Below are positions 23,705-32,774 of a stretch of DNA of 35,707 nt, piece after piece. A model generated the notes under the pieces. It was not told where the DNA came from, did no database searches, and was given only the letters and a program-made list of their open reading frames with translations. The translations under genes and the position numbers were made by a program. Source of the stretch: Syntrophaceae bacterium (GTDB lineage Bacteria; Desulfobacterota; Syntrophia; Syntrophales; UBA5619); contig PLLC01000074.1 of assembly GCA_003141195.1 (NCBI GenBank), positions 2,679-38,385 on the forward strand, given 5' to 3'. Within the stretch, counting starts at the first letter, position 1. The number at the start of each line of letters is the position of its first letter.

Positions 23705-24718
23705 ATGAAGAAAGGCAAAGTGGTTTTGGGTTGGATCGGCGCCGTCGTGCTGCTGATGTCCCTTGCCGGTCCGGCGGTCGCCGCCGACAAGGTCAAGGTC
23801 GCATACGTCGCCATCATGAATTTTGCGCCCCTCTATCTGGCGATCGAGCGCGGGTTCATGAAGGAGCAGAACATCGAAGTGGAGATGCAGAAGGTCGCCT
23901 CCGGAACCGAGGCGATGGCGTTTCTCGCCCAGGGTTCCCTCGATGCCGGGGGGATCGGCATTGGGGCTTCGACCTATAACGCCTTCAACAAGGGGTTCGA
24001 CCTGCGCATCGTCGGATCGGCTGCGGTGCAGCCCCGGAAGGACGGACCCACCATCATCATCGTCCGGAAGGATCTGCGGGATTCCGGCAAGGTGAAGTCG
24101 GTGGCCGATCTCAAGGGGATGAAGGTCGCCCTCGCCGGAGGTCCGGGGACGACGGGCGCCTATTTCGTTGCCCGGGCGCTGAAGGATGCGGGGCTGACGG
24201 TGAAGGACATCGAGATCGTGAATCTGGCCAATCCCGACATGCCGCTGGCCATCGAGAAGTCCTCCATCGATGCGGCTCTCGTCGGGCCTCCCTACTCGGA
24301 TCAGATCCTCGCCGGCGGCAAGGGCGTGCTCCTGGCCAAGGATACGGCGCCCGGCGCCATGACGACCGTCTTCATGTATTCGGGGAAATTCATCAAGGAG
24401 CGCCCGGACGCGGCCAAGCGGTTCATGGTTGCGCTGGTCCAGGGGTCCCGGGCGATGCAGGGAAACAAATACCTCGACCCGGCCAACATGAAGGGCTATC
24501 TCCGGTATGTCACCTCCACGGAGGCGGCCATCCGGGCCGGGAAACCGCAGGTCTACGATCCCGACCTCAAGGTGGATATCGACAGCGTCAAGAACATGGA
24601 AGAGATCTTCCGCTGGGCCGGCTGGACGAATTATACGACCGAGATTCCCCAGGAGAAGATGGCCGATGCCTCTTTCGCGGCCAACGCGGTGAAGGTTCTG
24701 GGACCGTACAAGCCCTGA
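23705..24718 (+). CDS. ABC importer substrate-binding protein, SsuA/THI5-like
   Basis: The 337-residue periplasmic protein has a signal peptide (MKKGK, hydrophobic core, cleavage near PAVAA-D at residue 27) and the SsuA/THI5-like two-lobed fold: KVAYVAIMNFAPLYLAIE at the mature N-terminus, KGMKVALAGGPGTTGAYF around 134-151 and ALVGPPYSD. Members bind small organic or amino-sulfonate ligands, pyrimidines, aromatic acids or phthalate-type compounds. The start is 23705 or the adjacent in-frame ATG at 23702; AGGGAGGG lies upstream. Genes with the shikimate-type enzymes in the same run suggest a cyclic or aromatic acid ligand, which is only an inference. Confidence 0.9.
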   Translation: MKKGKVVLGWIGAVVLLMSLAGPAVAADKVKVAYVAIMNFAPLYLAIERGFMKEQNIEVEMQKVASGTEAMAFLAQGSLDAGGIGIGASTYNAFNKGFDLRIVGSAAVQPRKDGPTIIIVRKDLRDSGKVKSVADLKGMKVALAGGPGTTGAYFVARALKDAGLTVKDIEIVNLANPDMPLAIEKSSIDAALVGPPYSDQILAGGKGVLLAKDTAPGAMTTVFMYSGKFIKERPDAAKRFMVALVQGSRAMQGNKYLDPANMKGYLRYVTSTEAAIRAGKPQVYDPDLKVDIDSVKNMEEIFRWAGWTNYTTEIPQEKMADASFAANAVKVLGPYKP

Positions 24719-24894
24719 CGGACATTGCGGCATAAGGATTATCTTCTCAAGTGAGGGAAACCTTCATAATGAGTCAATAGAAGGGAGGTGGTGCAAAGGG
24801 GGGAGAAAAGTGGATGCGGAGCTTTCTGAAACGTGGCTTTAGGAATAGAAATAATGGGATTACAAAGAGGAGCATAATGAAAAGGAGGAACATC

Positions 24895-26079
24895 ATGGTA
24901 AGAAAAATCTGGTTGGTAAGCTTTTTGGCAATAGTGGCGTGCACTTTTCTGTTGAGCTCTCCTGTTTCAGCCCAGCAGGACAAAGTGACGCTCGCGATCG
25001 TGGCCGAGCAGAGCGGAGGCGGTGCTGTCGTTGGCGAAAGGTGGACCAGAGGCGTACAGATGGCGGGGGACGAAATAAATGCGTCCGGCGGCATACTGGG
25101 GAAAAAGGTCGAATTCTTCATCATTGATACAAAAACGGAAGCGCCCGTAGCCGTTGCTGCTGTTCGGAAGGCCATAGCAAGCAATCCTTTTGCCGTCATG
25201 GGTCCAGTCTACAGCGGATCCTCAATTGCTTGCATGGGGCTTTTGGCGGAGGCCGGCATACCGCAATTTGTCGCTTCCGAGTCTCCTAACATTGCGACAA
25301 AAAACGACCCGAAAAATCCCAACACCTTTTTGTCAAGCCTCAATGTCGATCTCTCCGTGCAGAAGGTGGCAAACTGGATTACCGATGTGCTGAAGACGAA
25401 AAAAATGGCCATCCTTTGGGTTAATAATGAGTTTGGAAGGTCTGGCAAGGACGCCCTCAAAAAGGTCCTGACGCCGAAGGGCGTGGAGATCGTCATTGAC
25501 CTGGCTGCCGAATTAGGACAATCCTCCTTTACAGGGGAATTGGCCCGCGTCAAGAGCTCAGGCGCCGATACACTCTTTGTCTATATGAACGAGGAGGAAA
25601 GCGGGAAAGTCCTGCCCCAGATCAGAGAGATGGGGATCGACAAGCAGATGAAGATCATAGGTGAAACCACGATACTTACCGAAGATACATTGCGACTTGC
25701 AAAGGACGCCGCCAATGGAGTCCAGGGACATGTGGGGCTGAGCCCCGCGGCTGCCCCTTTGAAACCCGTAACGGATAAATACTTTGCGAAATACAAGGAG
25801 TACCCCGATCATAATTTCTATAAAGGATACATTTCCATGTATGTATTGAAGGCGGCTGTGGAGGATAACAAATCCTTCGACCAGCAGAAATTCAGGGATA
25901 GAATGAAGAATCGCGTCTTCTGTCGCAAGGATTACCCGGGGATCCTCATGGATGTCTATTATGACGGTAAAGGAGATATTGATCGGCAGACCTTTCTCAT
26001 CAAGATAGAGAATCAGAAACAAACCATGTCAGGTATCCTGCAGCCCATGAATCCGGGAAATTTCGCCGGCTGCAAGTAA
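24895..26079 (+). CDS. livJ: Liv-type ABC substrate-binding protein (LivJ/LivK family)
   Basis: The 394-residue receptor has a signal peptide ending near PVSAQQ (residue 24) and the type I periplasmic-binding fold of the branched-chain amino acid family: EQSGGGAVVGERWTRGVQ near the start of the mature chain, NASGGILGKKVEF, and GPVYSGSS. I chose the ATG at 24895 with AAAGGAGG six bases upstream; an ATG at 24877 (adding MKRRNI) has its own reasonable site. Such receptors bind amino acids but also aromatic acids, amides and other compounds, so the Liv name does not prove leucine transport. It heads a five-gene importer operon, after 176 bases without a gene in which I see no clear promoter. Confidence 0.9.
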   Translation: MVRKIWLVSFLAIVACTFLLSSPVSAQQDKVTLAIVAEQSGGGAVVGERWTRGVQMAGDEINASGGILGKKVEFFIIDTKTEAPVAVAAVRKAIASNPFAVMGPVYSGSSIACMGLLAEAGIPQFVASESPNIATKNDPKNPNTFLSSLNVDLSVQKVANWITDVLKTKKMAILWVNNEFGRSGKDALKKVLTPKGVEIVIDLAAELGQSSFTGELARVKSSGADTLFVYMNEEESGKVLPQIREMGIDKQMKIIGETTILTEDTLRLAKDAANGVQGHVGLSPAAAPLKPVTDKYFAKYKEYPDHNFYKGYISMYVLKAAVEDNKSFDQQKFRDRMKNRVFCRKDYPGILMDVYYDGKGDIDRQTFLIKIENQKQTMSGILQPMNPGNFAGCK

Positions 26080-26102
26080 CAAAGATTATAAGGAAAGGAG
26101 AA

Positions 26103-26136
26103 GGTTCCGTGGGGGCCGAAAGGCTTCCACGGAACC
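26103..26136 (+). other. Stable GAAA-capped hairpin between livJ and livH
   Basis: GGTTCCGTGG (26103-26112) and CCACGGAACC (26127-26136) are exact inverted repeats. Inside, GGCC and GGCT enclose a GAAA tetraloop. No T-run follows, so it is not a classical terminator. Its place just after the receptor gene fits an mRNA-stabilising or partial read-through structure that gives more receptor than permease. The livH start codon lies 13 bases further on with only a weak ribosome-binding site. Confidence 0.75.
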
Positions 26137-26148
26137 ACAGAGACAATT

Positions 26149-27015
26149 ATGATAGAACAACTGCTGATTAAAGGTCTTTCGCTCGGCGCGATCTACGCGA
26201 TGATCGCCATCGGGTTCTGTCTTCTGTGGCAGAGTTCCAGGCTGGTAAATTTTGCCGAAGGCGAATTTGTGACCATACCGGCCTTTCTCATGGTTTTCTT
26301 CTACAGTGTGCTCAAACTGCCCTTCGCTCCGGCCATCATCGCCGCCATCATTGTTTCCGCTTTTCTTTTGGGATTCGTGATGAAAAAAACCCTGGTCGAT
26401 GCCCTGATTGCCAGAGGAAACACGCCCTTTGTCGTGACCACCATTGCGCTCGGTTTTTTAGTCAGGGATTCCTTGACCGTATTCGCAACGCCCGAAGCCC
26501 TGCATTTTCCAAGCATGATTCCTCAAACGCCTCTGCAGTTTGGCGGGGCCATGTTCTCTTCTCTCGATCTCTGGAATATATTCGTGGCTGCCGTTGTGAT
26601 CGTTTGCCTTCACTTGTTCATCCGAAAAACAAAACAGGGGAAGGCGTTGCAGGCCGTGGCTCAGAACCGTGAAGCAGCGGGCATTATGGGAATCGATGTG
26701 CAGAAAATGATCCTCATGGCTTTCGTCATTAATGCGGTGCTGGTCGCCTTTTCCGCTTCTCTGGCAGCCCCAATCTATATGGTGAAATATGACATGGGGA
26801 ACGAGCTTGGGCTCAAAGCATTCTACGCGGCGATCATCGGCGGATTCAATCAGGTAAAGGGGGCTCTTCTGGGAGGGCTTCTCGTGGGGTTGATCGAAAT
26901 CTTCACGGCGGCCTATATTTCGACGCAGTATAAGTCAGGATTTGTACTGATCGTTCTCATCGCGGTGATTCTCTTTAAACCGGAAGGCATTCTGGGAACG
27001 AAGGAGCAGTTATGA
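26149..27015 (+). CDS. livH: Liv-type ABC permease LivH
   Basis: The 288-residue membrane protein shows the LivH pattern: GLSLGAIYAMIAIGF in the first helix, VNFAEGEFV, the EAA-like loop with AVAQNREAAGIMGIDV (about 179-194), and GLKAFYAAIIGGFNQVKGALLGG near the end. It pairs with LivM to form the transmembrane pore. Its ribosome-binding site is weak and lies under the hairpin that precedes it, which may lower its expression relative to the receptor. Confidence 0.93.
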   Translation: MIEQLLIKGLSLGAIYAMIAIGFCLLWQSSRLVNFAEGEFVTIPAFLMVFFYSVLKLPFAPAIIAAIIVSAFLLGFVMKKTLVDALIARGNTPFVVTTIALGFLVRDSLTVFATPEALHFPSMIPQTPLQFGGAMFSSLDLWNIFVAAVVIVCLHLFIRKTKQGKALQAVAQNREAAGIMGIDVQKMILMAFVINAVLVAFSASLAAPIYMVKYDMGNELGLKAFYAAIIGGFNQVKGALLGGLLVGLIEIFTAAYISTQYKSGFVLIVLIAVILFKPEGILGTKEQL

Positions 27016-27051
27016 GAAGGAGGGATAGAAGGACAATAAGGGAGGTAAATC

Positions 27052-28032
27052 ATGGATAAGATCAATCAGGGGATGAGGTGGCAAAAGATGGTTGCCGGCA
27101 GTCTTTGCGGACTTGTTCTTCTCATCCTGCCCTCTGTAATCTTTAAATCGCAGTATTTTCTGTACCTCTCCAGCCTGGCCTGCATCTATATGATCGTTTC
27201 GTGCGGCCTCAACATTACGATGGGGTACGCCGGGCAGATATCGCTTGCCCAGGCAGGCTTCCTGGGGATAGGGGCCTACACCGGCGCGTTGTTGGGTTCT
27301 ACACTCGGGTTCTGGGTAACGCTTCCCCTGGGAGGGCTCATTGCCTTTGTCATCGGCCTGGGGCTCGGTTTTCCGTCACTGCGGGTGAAGACCCACTTTC
27401 TGGCAATGGTGACCATAGGATTCACGGTCATCGTCTACCTCGTCCTTATGAACGAACAGCAGTGGACCGGAGGTCCTTACGGCATCTTCAACATCAAAAA
27501 ACCTTCAATAGGTCCTTTTGCGTTCACCTCACCGGCGGCGTACCACATCGTTGTGGCCGTTGTCACTTTTATCCTCCTCTTTTTTGCCTTCTGGGCTTTA
27601 AATTCCCCCTGGGGAAGGGCCTTCAAGGCGATCCGCGAGAACGAGGGAAGAGCGGAGATGCTCGGGGTGAGCATCCGCAATTACAAGCTGATGGCCTTTG
27701 CCATCGGAGCGGGGTATGCCGGCGTGGCCGGAGGCCTGATCGGCCCTCTCTTCGGATATATCGATCCGACGATGTTTGCGCTTGGGTTCTCTTTCCTGTT
27801 CCTCCTGATGGTTGTTGTCGGAGGATTGGGGCGGTTTGAGGGTGCTTTACTGGGAGCCATCATCGTGGCGATTCTGCCTGAAACACTCAGATTTGCGGAG
27901 CAGTACTATCCCATCATCTTCGCATTGGCCGCGGTATTAATCATGATTTTTATGCCTAAAGGCTCCGTATCCTTCGTTGATTGGGTATATAAAAAGCTGA
28001 CGGGGAAAGAAGAACTTCAATTGACCAAATAA
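27052..28032 (+). CDS. livM: Liv-type ABC permease LivM
   Basis: The 326-residue membrane protein has the LivM hallmarks GYAGQISLAQAGFLGIGAY (about 59-77), PSLRVKTHFLAM, WGRAFKAIRENEGRAEMLG and GGLGRFEGALLGA. GGGAGG upstream of the ATG supports the start. It is the second pore subunit of the importer. Confidence 0.93.
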   Translation: MDKINQGMRWQKMVAGSLCGLVLLILPSVIFKSQYFLYLSSLACIYMIVSCGLNITMGYAGQISLAQAGFLGIGAYTGALLGSTLGFWVTLPLGGLIAFVIGLGLGFPSLRVKTHFLAMVTIGFTVIVYLVLMNEQQWTGGPYGIFNIKKPSIGPFAFTSPAAYHIVVAVVTFILLFFAFWALNSPWGRAFKAIRENEGRAEMLGVSIRNYKLMAFAIGAGYAGVAGGLIGPLFGYIDPTMFALGFSFLFLLMVVVGGLGRFEGALLGAIIVAILPETLRFAEQYYPIIFALAAVLIMIFMPKGSVSFVDWVYKKLTGKEELQLTK

Positions 28033-28046
28033 GGTGGTGACGGCGC

Positions 28047-28802
28047 ATGAAAGTATTCGAGACGAGAGGGTTAAAGAAATCTTTTCAAGAGTTTTCGGCA
28101 TTGAAAGGGGTAGACATTCACGTCAATGAAGGCGAGCTGTTCGGGTTGATCGGGCCTAACGGTTCGGGTAAGACGACCTTTTTCAATTGCGTAACCGGGA
28201 CCCTTAAATGCTCGGGAGGAAATGTCTTCTTCCGGGGGAAGGATATCACCAATAAAGGCCCCGATGCCATATACAAGATGGGAATCGGCAGGACCTTTCA
28301 GTTGATCGAGATGTTTCCGCGGATGACGGTGCTGGACAATATGCTGCTGGCTATCCAGGAAAGCCAGGGGAGCATGTTCGGGCGGCTGCTGACGATGAAC
28401 GAGGACGGGAACGTCAAAAGAGCGCTCGATCTTCTGGGGTTTTTGAAGATCTCCCATCTTAGAGACGAGTATTCAAAAAACCTTTCCTACGGACAGCAGA
28501 AACTTCTGGACTTCGGAATGGTACTGATGACGAACCCGAAGCTGATTCTCCTCGATGAACCCACCTGCGGCGTCGAGGCGGAGATGCGCCAGGAGTTGAT
28601 GAATTATATAAGGGATCTGAATAAACAGGGCCATACCATTATTGTCATCGAGCATAATATGGATGTCGTCATGAACCTCTGCACGAGGATCGCGGTATTG
28701 GATGCCGGCGAGAAGATTGCCGAGGGAACGCCGGAAGAGATCCAGAATAACGCACAGGTCATCGAAGCATACTTTGGCACGGAGGAAGACGAAGAATGTT
28801 AG
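28047..28802 (+). CDS. livG: Liv-type ABC ATPase LivG
   Basis: The 251-residue ATPase has Walker A GPNGSGKTT (36-44), the LivG-specific GIGRTFQLIEMFPRMTVLDN region, signature LSYGQQK, Walker B LILLDEP followed by TCGVEAEM, and the switch His in VIEHNMD. LSYGQQ in place of LSGGQ and TCGVE in place of the usual AAGLN are common variants in this branch. The stop overlaps the start of livF by seven bases. Confidence 0.93.
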   Translation: MKVFETRGLKKSFQEFSALKGVDIHVNEGELFGLIGPNGSGKTTFFNCVTGTLKCSGGNVFFRGKDITNKGPDAIYKMGIGRTFQLIEMFPRMTVLDNMLLAIQESQGSMFGRLLTMNEDGNVKRALDLLGFLKISHLRDEYSKNLSYGQQKLLDFGMVLMTNPKLILLDEPTCGVEAEMRQELMNYIRDLNKQGHTIIVIEHNMDVVMNLCTRIAVLDAGEKIAEGTPEEIQNNAQVIEAYFGTEEDEEC

Positions 28803-29512
28803 AAATAACAGATCTGGTTGCAGGATATGGGAAGTCGGAAGTGCTGCGGGGGATCAGCCTTGAGGTAAAGGAAGGGCAGATTGCTATTATCATAGGGCCC
28901 AACGGGGCAGGAAAAACCACGCTGTTCCGCACCATTTTCGGTCTCCTCCCGACACGGAGCGGCAAGATTCTCTTTGAGAACGAGGATCTTACAAAAATGT
29001 CCTCGCTGACAAGGGTCAAGAAAGGCATTGCCCTGGTTCCCCAGGGAAGGAACGTGTTTCCGGACTTGAATGTTCTTGAAAACTTAGAGATGGGCGCTTA
29101 TACCGTTGTGGCGGATAAGAAGGAGATCCAGGCAAGGATGGAAGAGTGCTACAGGCTTTTCCCGGTGCTTCGCGAAAGGAGAATACAGAGGGCCGCCACA
29201 CTGAGCGGTGGAGAACAGCAGATGCTGGTTATTGCCAGGGCGTTGATGAGCAAGCCGAGATTCATGATGCTCGATGAACCTTCACTGGGCATCTCTCCGC
29301 GTCTCGTGAAGGAAATCTTTAAAACCATCCATACCATCAATCAGACCACCAATACAACAATCGCACTGGTCGAGCAGAATGCCAAGATAGCCTTAAAGCT
29401 TGGTCACGTCGGTTATGTCATGGAGGGCGGTCAGATCAAGATGAGCGGAACAACCCATGATCTGGCCTGCGATGAGAGGGTTAAACATGCCTACCTTGGG
29501 AAAAGGGAGTGA
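28796..29512 (+). CDS. livF: Liv-type ABC ATPase LivF
   Basis: The 238-residue ATPase has Walker A GPNGAGKTT (34-42), VPQGRNVFPDLNVLENL as the Q-loop region, signature LSGGEQQM, Walker B FMMLDEPSLGISP and LVEQNAK with the LivF-type Gln in the switch region. It overlaps livG by seven bases and completes the importer. A type II dehydroquinase gene follows after 26 bases, apparently in the same transcript. Confidence 0.93.
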   Translation: MLEITDLVAGYGKSEVLRGISLEVKEGQIAIIIGPNGAGKTTLFRTIFGLLPTRSGKILFENEDLTKMSSLTRVKKGIALVPQGRNVFPDLNVLENLEMGAYTVVADKKEIQARMEECYRLFPVLRERRIQRAATLSGGEQQMLVIARALMSKPRFMMLDEPSLGISPRLVKEIFKTIHTINQTTNTTIALVEQNAKIALKLGHVGYVMEGGQIKMSGTTHDLACDERVKHAYLGKRE

Positions 29513-29538
29513 AGAAGAGGAAATCCTTCGGAGGAATT

Positions 29539-29982
29539 ATGAAGAAGATCCTGGTATTGCACGGCGTCAATTTCAACATGTTCGGGAAGAGGGACCCGGC
29601 CCATTACGGGACCATCACCCTCGATGAGATCAATCGGAAATTGGTGGAACTGGGGAAAGAACTGGGCTGCATGGTCGAGACCTTCCAGACCAACTTTGAA
29701 GGGGCGATCTGCGAGAAGATCCACCAGGCCCACATCGACAAGGTGGACGCCGTCCTGATCAACGCCGGCGCCTGGACCCATTACAGCTACGGCCTGCGCG
29801 ACGCGCTTGCCATTCTCAAGGTCCCCATCGTGGAGGTCCACATGTCCAACATCCACGCGCGGGATGAATTCCGCCATTTTTCCGTGATCGCGCCGCTAGC
29901 CAAGGGGCAGATCGCGGGATTCGGCCTCCAGAGCTACCTGCTGGGCCTGCGGGCCGCCGTGGAGCTGCTGAAAGAGGCGTAA
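29539..29982 (+). CDS. aroQ: Type II 3-dehydroquinate dehydratase family (AroQ-like)
   Basis: The 147-residue protein has the typical length and residues of type II dehydroquinases: the catalytic-type Tyr in RDPAHYG (residue 23), Asn in FQTNFEG, INAGAWTH in place of the common INPGAYTH, HMSNIHARDEFRH with its His and Arg, and a C-terminal GFGLQSYLLGL. The opening LHGVNFN differs from the usual INGPNLN. GGAGGA upstream selects the ATG at 29539. It is placed between a Liv-type importer and a molybdopterin oxidoreductase, so it may serve catabolism of an imported quinate- or shikimate-like compound rather than aromatic amino acid synthesis. A truncated second copy of its 5' end is present at 10695. 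Confidence 0.88.
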   Translation: MKKILVLHGVNFNMFGKRDPAHYGTITLDEINRKLVELGKELGCMVETFQTNFEGAICEKIHQAHIDKVDAVLINAGAWTHYSYGLRDALAILKVPIVEVHMSNIHARDEFRHFSVIAPLAKGQIAGFGLQSYLLGLRAAVELLKEA

Positions 29983-29984
29983 AG

Positions 29985-32270
29985 GTGACAGAGAAGGTCT
30001 TCTATAATACCTGCCCGGCGGCCGGGTGCCACCAGTTGTGCGCGCTGAAGGTCCATGTCGAGGAGGGCAGGATCCGCAAAGTGGAGTCCGCCGACTACCC
30101 CGGAGACCCGGCGGCGAGGTCCGTCTGCCTCAAGGGACTCGCCGCCCCGCGTCTGGTCTACCATTCCGACCGCCTGAAATATCCGCTGAAGCGGATCGGG
30201 GAGCGGGGAGAGGGAAAGTGGCAAAGGATCTCCTGGGATGAGGCCCTGGACACGATCGCCGCCAAGCTGCTGGAGGTCAAAGAGAAGTACGGTTCCCAGT
30301 CGGTCAAGATCATGGCCGCCAGCAGCAGCCACGTGGGCGTTCTCATGGGAAGGTTGATGGCGGCCCGGTTCGCGAACGCCTGGGGCGCGGGAGGCGTTTT
30401 CGAGGCCAAAAGCCATTGGCTTGCCGACATGAGGGTGCCGGCGGCGAGCCTTTTGACCCTGGGAGATTCAGGACAGACCCATCGACCCCGGGATGTCGTT
30501 CATTCAAAGATGATCATCGTCTGGGGCGGAAATCCGGCCGAGACGCACATTCCGAACATGCGGTTCATCCTCGATGCGAAGGACCAAGGGGCAAAGCTGG
30601 TCGTGATCGGTCCCCTGTTCGATGCCACCGCCGCCAAGGCCGACCGGTGGATCGCGATCCGGCCGGCGACGGACGCCGCTTTGGCGATGGCCATGATCCA
30701 TGTCATCATTCGGGAGGGGCTTTACGACCGGGATTACGTGATGCAGCATACGGTTGCCCCTTTTCTGGTTTCAGAGAAAGATGGGCGGTTTCTCCGGCAG
30801 GACGGGAAGCCTGCGGTTTGGGACGAGACGGCGCAGGAATCACGCCCCTTTGATGCGGCCGCCTTGCCGGCCCTCCAGGGAACCTTCAACACGGGCGGCG
30901 GCGCCTGTAAAACGGCTTTCCATCTTCTGACGGAAAAGGCCGCGTACTACACGCCCGAGCGGGCCGAGGAGATCATCGGGGTACCCGCGGAGGAGATCCG
31001 GTCGCTCGCACGGGAGTATGCCGCGGCGAAGCCGGCGACGATCCGGATGTACTATGGGGTTTCGCGCACCCTCAACAGCACGCTTAGCTGCCGGGCGATG
31101 ATCATCCTGGCCGCGCTGACCGGCAACATCGGCGTGCCGGGCGGCGGCGCACCCGTCCCGCAGGTCTTCTCCCCCATCGTGCTGGACGAACAGGCGGTTG
31201 CCAACCCTCCCGGGGCGCCGGGGGTGCAGGTCCTTCCCGGCACCCCTTCGTCCATGAGGGGCTGGGCGGCGATCCGGGAGGGGAAGCCTTACCCGATCAA
31301 GGTCTTTTTCAACGCCTACCGCAACGACCTGCAGTGCGACGGCCATCTCGAAGGGTACCGGGAGATCTTCGCGCCGATGGAACTGGTGGTCGTGTCGGAT
31401 ATCTTCATGACCCGGACCGCCCGGTACGCGGACATCGTCCTGCCGGATGCGACCATCTACGAACGGGACGACATGGTCGTAAACGGCGACTACCTTCAGT
31501 TGCTGGAGAAGGCGATCGAGCCGCTTCACGAGGCCCGGACGGCCCTCGATGTGTGGTCCGCACTGGCCGAACGCGTGGGGTTGGGGGAGTACTTCCGCCA
31601 CACCCCGCAGGACTACATGAGGATGCTCCTCGCCTCCGGCCATCCCTCCGTCGACGGGATTACCTTCGAACGGCTGGAAGCGGAGAAGATCGTCCGGGGC
31701 AACCTGCCCTCTCCCCCGGAGATCCCCTTTGCCCGGGGGAACTTCCCGACGCCCTCGGGGAGAATCGAGTTTTACAACGAGTCTCTGGTGGAATTTGGCG
31801 AGGAGCTGCCCTTCCACCGGGAGACATTGGAGAGTCCCCGCCGCTCCCCCCTGGCCGGGCGCTACCCGCTGATCTTCCTCTCGGCAAAGGTCCGGGCCAC
31901 CATGCATTCGATCATGGCGAACGTGGACTGGATGCAGGAGGTTTCCGAAGAGCCTCTGCTCCATATCAACCCGGCGGATGCACAAAAGCGCGCCGTTGCG
32001 GACGGCGATTGGGTGGTGGCCTTCAACGACCGGGGGAGGGTGAAGCTCAAGGCCAGGCTGAGCGAGGCCGTTCCGCCGGGAACGGTCAATGTGCCCCACG
32101 GCTGGTGGCCCGAACGGTTTGCGGAAGGGCACTACAGCGACCTTCTCCATCGGATCGACGACCTGACCACGATCGACCCGGTCCTGGAGAGCGAGACCGT
32201 CGTCGGCGACTCCCGGGCCTGCTCGGGGTTGATTCATTTCGACTGCCTCGCCGAGGTGGTGAAGGCATAG
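29985..32270 (+). CDS. Molybdopterin oxidoreductase, DMSO-reductase family, cytoplasmic
   Basis: The 761-residue enzyme has the N-terminal [4Fe-4S] motif Cys10-x4-Cys15-x3-Cys19-x28-Cys48, followed by CLKG, RLKYPLKRIG and WDEALD, which resemble DmsA/PhsA-type catalytic subunits. Molybdopterin domains follow, including VWGGNPAETH and a C-terminal dinucleotide-binding domain with NVPHGWWPE. The four-residue gap between the first two Cys is one longer than in DmsA. There is no twin-arginine signal, so it should stay in the cytoplasm. It starts with GTG two bases after the aroQ-like stop, preceded by AGAGG. With the ferredoxin downstream it forms a two-subunit soluble enzyme without a membrane anchor. 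Substrate unknown; hydroxylation/dehydroxylation of a cyclic acid is one possibility. Confidence 0.9.
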   Translation: MTEKVFYNTCPAAGCHQLCALKVHVEEGRIRKVESADYPGDPAARSVCLKGLAAPRLVYHSDRLKYPLKRIGERGEGKWQRISWDEALDTIAAKLLEVKEKYGSQSVKIMAASSSHVGVLMGRLMAARFANAWGAGGVFEAKSHWLADMRVPAASLLTLGDSGQTHRPRDVVHSKMIIVWGGNPAETHIPNMRFILDAKDQGAKLVVIGPLFDATAAKADRWIAIRPATDAALAMAMIHVIIREGLYDRDYVMQHTVAPFLVSEKDGRFLRQDGKPAVWDETAQESRPFDAAALPALQGTFNTGGGACKTAFHLLTEKAAYYTPERAEEIIGVPAEEIRSLAREYAAAKPATIRMYYGVSRTLNSTLSCRAMIILAALTGNIGVPGGGAPVPQVFSPIVLDEQAVANPPGAPGVQVLPGTPSSMRGWAAIREGKPYPIKVFFNAYRNDLQCDGHLEGYREIFAPMELVVVSDIFMTRTARYADIVLPDATIYERDDMVVNGDYLQLLEKAIEPLHEARTALDVWSALAERVGLGEYFRHTPQDYMRMLLASGHPSVDGITFERLEAEKIVRGNLPSPPEIPFARGNFPTPSGRIEFYNESLVEFGEELPFHRETLESPRRSPLAGRYPLIFLSAKVRATMHSIMANVDWMQEVSEEPLLHINPADAQKRAVADGDWVVAFNDRGRVKLKARLSEAVPPGTVNVPHGWWPERFAEGHYSDLLHRIDDLTTIDPVLESETVVGDSRACSGLIHFDCLAEVVKA

Positions 32271-32279
32271 GATTGTAAA

Positions 32280-32771
32280 ATGGGTGATCGGCAGTACAGT
32301 TTGGCATTTGATGAAAGAAGGTGCATCGGTTGCCGCACCTGCGTCATCGCCTGCAAGGTGGAGAACCAACTGGAGGCGGGCTCGTGGATGAGGGTGCTCA
32401 CCCGCGGCGGCGCAACCGCGGAGAGTCCCGCCGGCACGTACCCGGGGCTCAGCCTCTCCTGGCAGCCCGACACCTGCCGGCACTGCCCGGATCCGCCCTG
32501 CCGGGAGGCGTGTCCTTCCGGGGCGGTTTACAAACGACCGGATGGGATTGTGCTGATCGACCGTGAGAAGTGCACCGGCTGCCGCATCTGCGCCGACGCC
32601 TGTCCTTACGATGCCATCCGTTTCGATCCAGAGGGATACGCGCAGAAGTGCACCCTTTGCAGCCACCGGATCGACCGGGGGCTGGAGCCCTTCTGCGTAA
32701 AAGAGTGCATCTGCGGCGCCATCCGTCTTAAGGGAATCCGGCGGACCCGCAGCACTGAAAATGGAGAATGA
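32280..32771 (+). CDS. Four-cluster ferredoxin subunit (DmsB/HycB type)
   Basis: The 163-residue protein has four cysteine groups for four [4Fe-4S] clusters: CIGCRTCVIAC (15-25), CRHCPDPPCREAC, CTGCRICADAC with CP, and CTLC plus FCVKEC. This is the layout of electron-transfer subunits of DMSO-reductase-family enzymes. It lacks a membrane anchor and a signal peptide. It begins nine bases after the catalytic subunit stop, so the pair should exchange electrons with a soluble donor or acceptor such as ferredoxin or NAD-linked enzymes. The AOR in the same window is another possible redox partner, which is speculation. Confidence 0.92.
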   Translation: MGDRQYSLAFDERRCIGCRTCVIACKVENQLEAGSWMRVLTRGGATAESPAGTYPGLSLSWQPDTCRHCPDPPCREACPSGAVYKRPDGIVLIDREKCTGCRICADACPYDAIRFDPEGYAQKCTLCSHRIDRGLEPFCVKECICGAIRLKGIRRTRSTENGE

Positions 32772-32774
32772 TTC

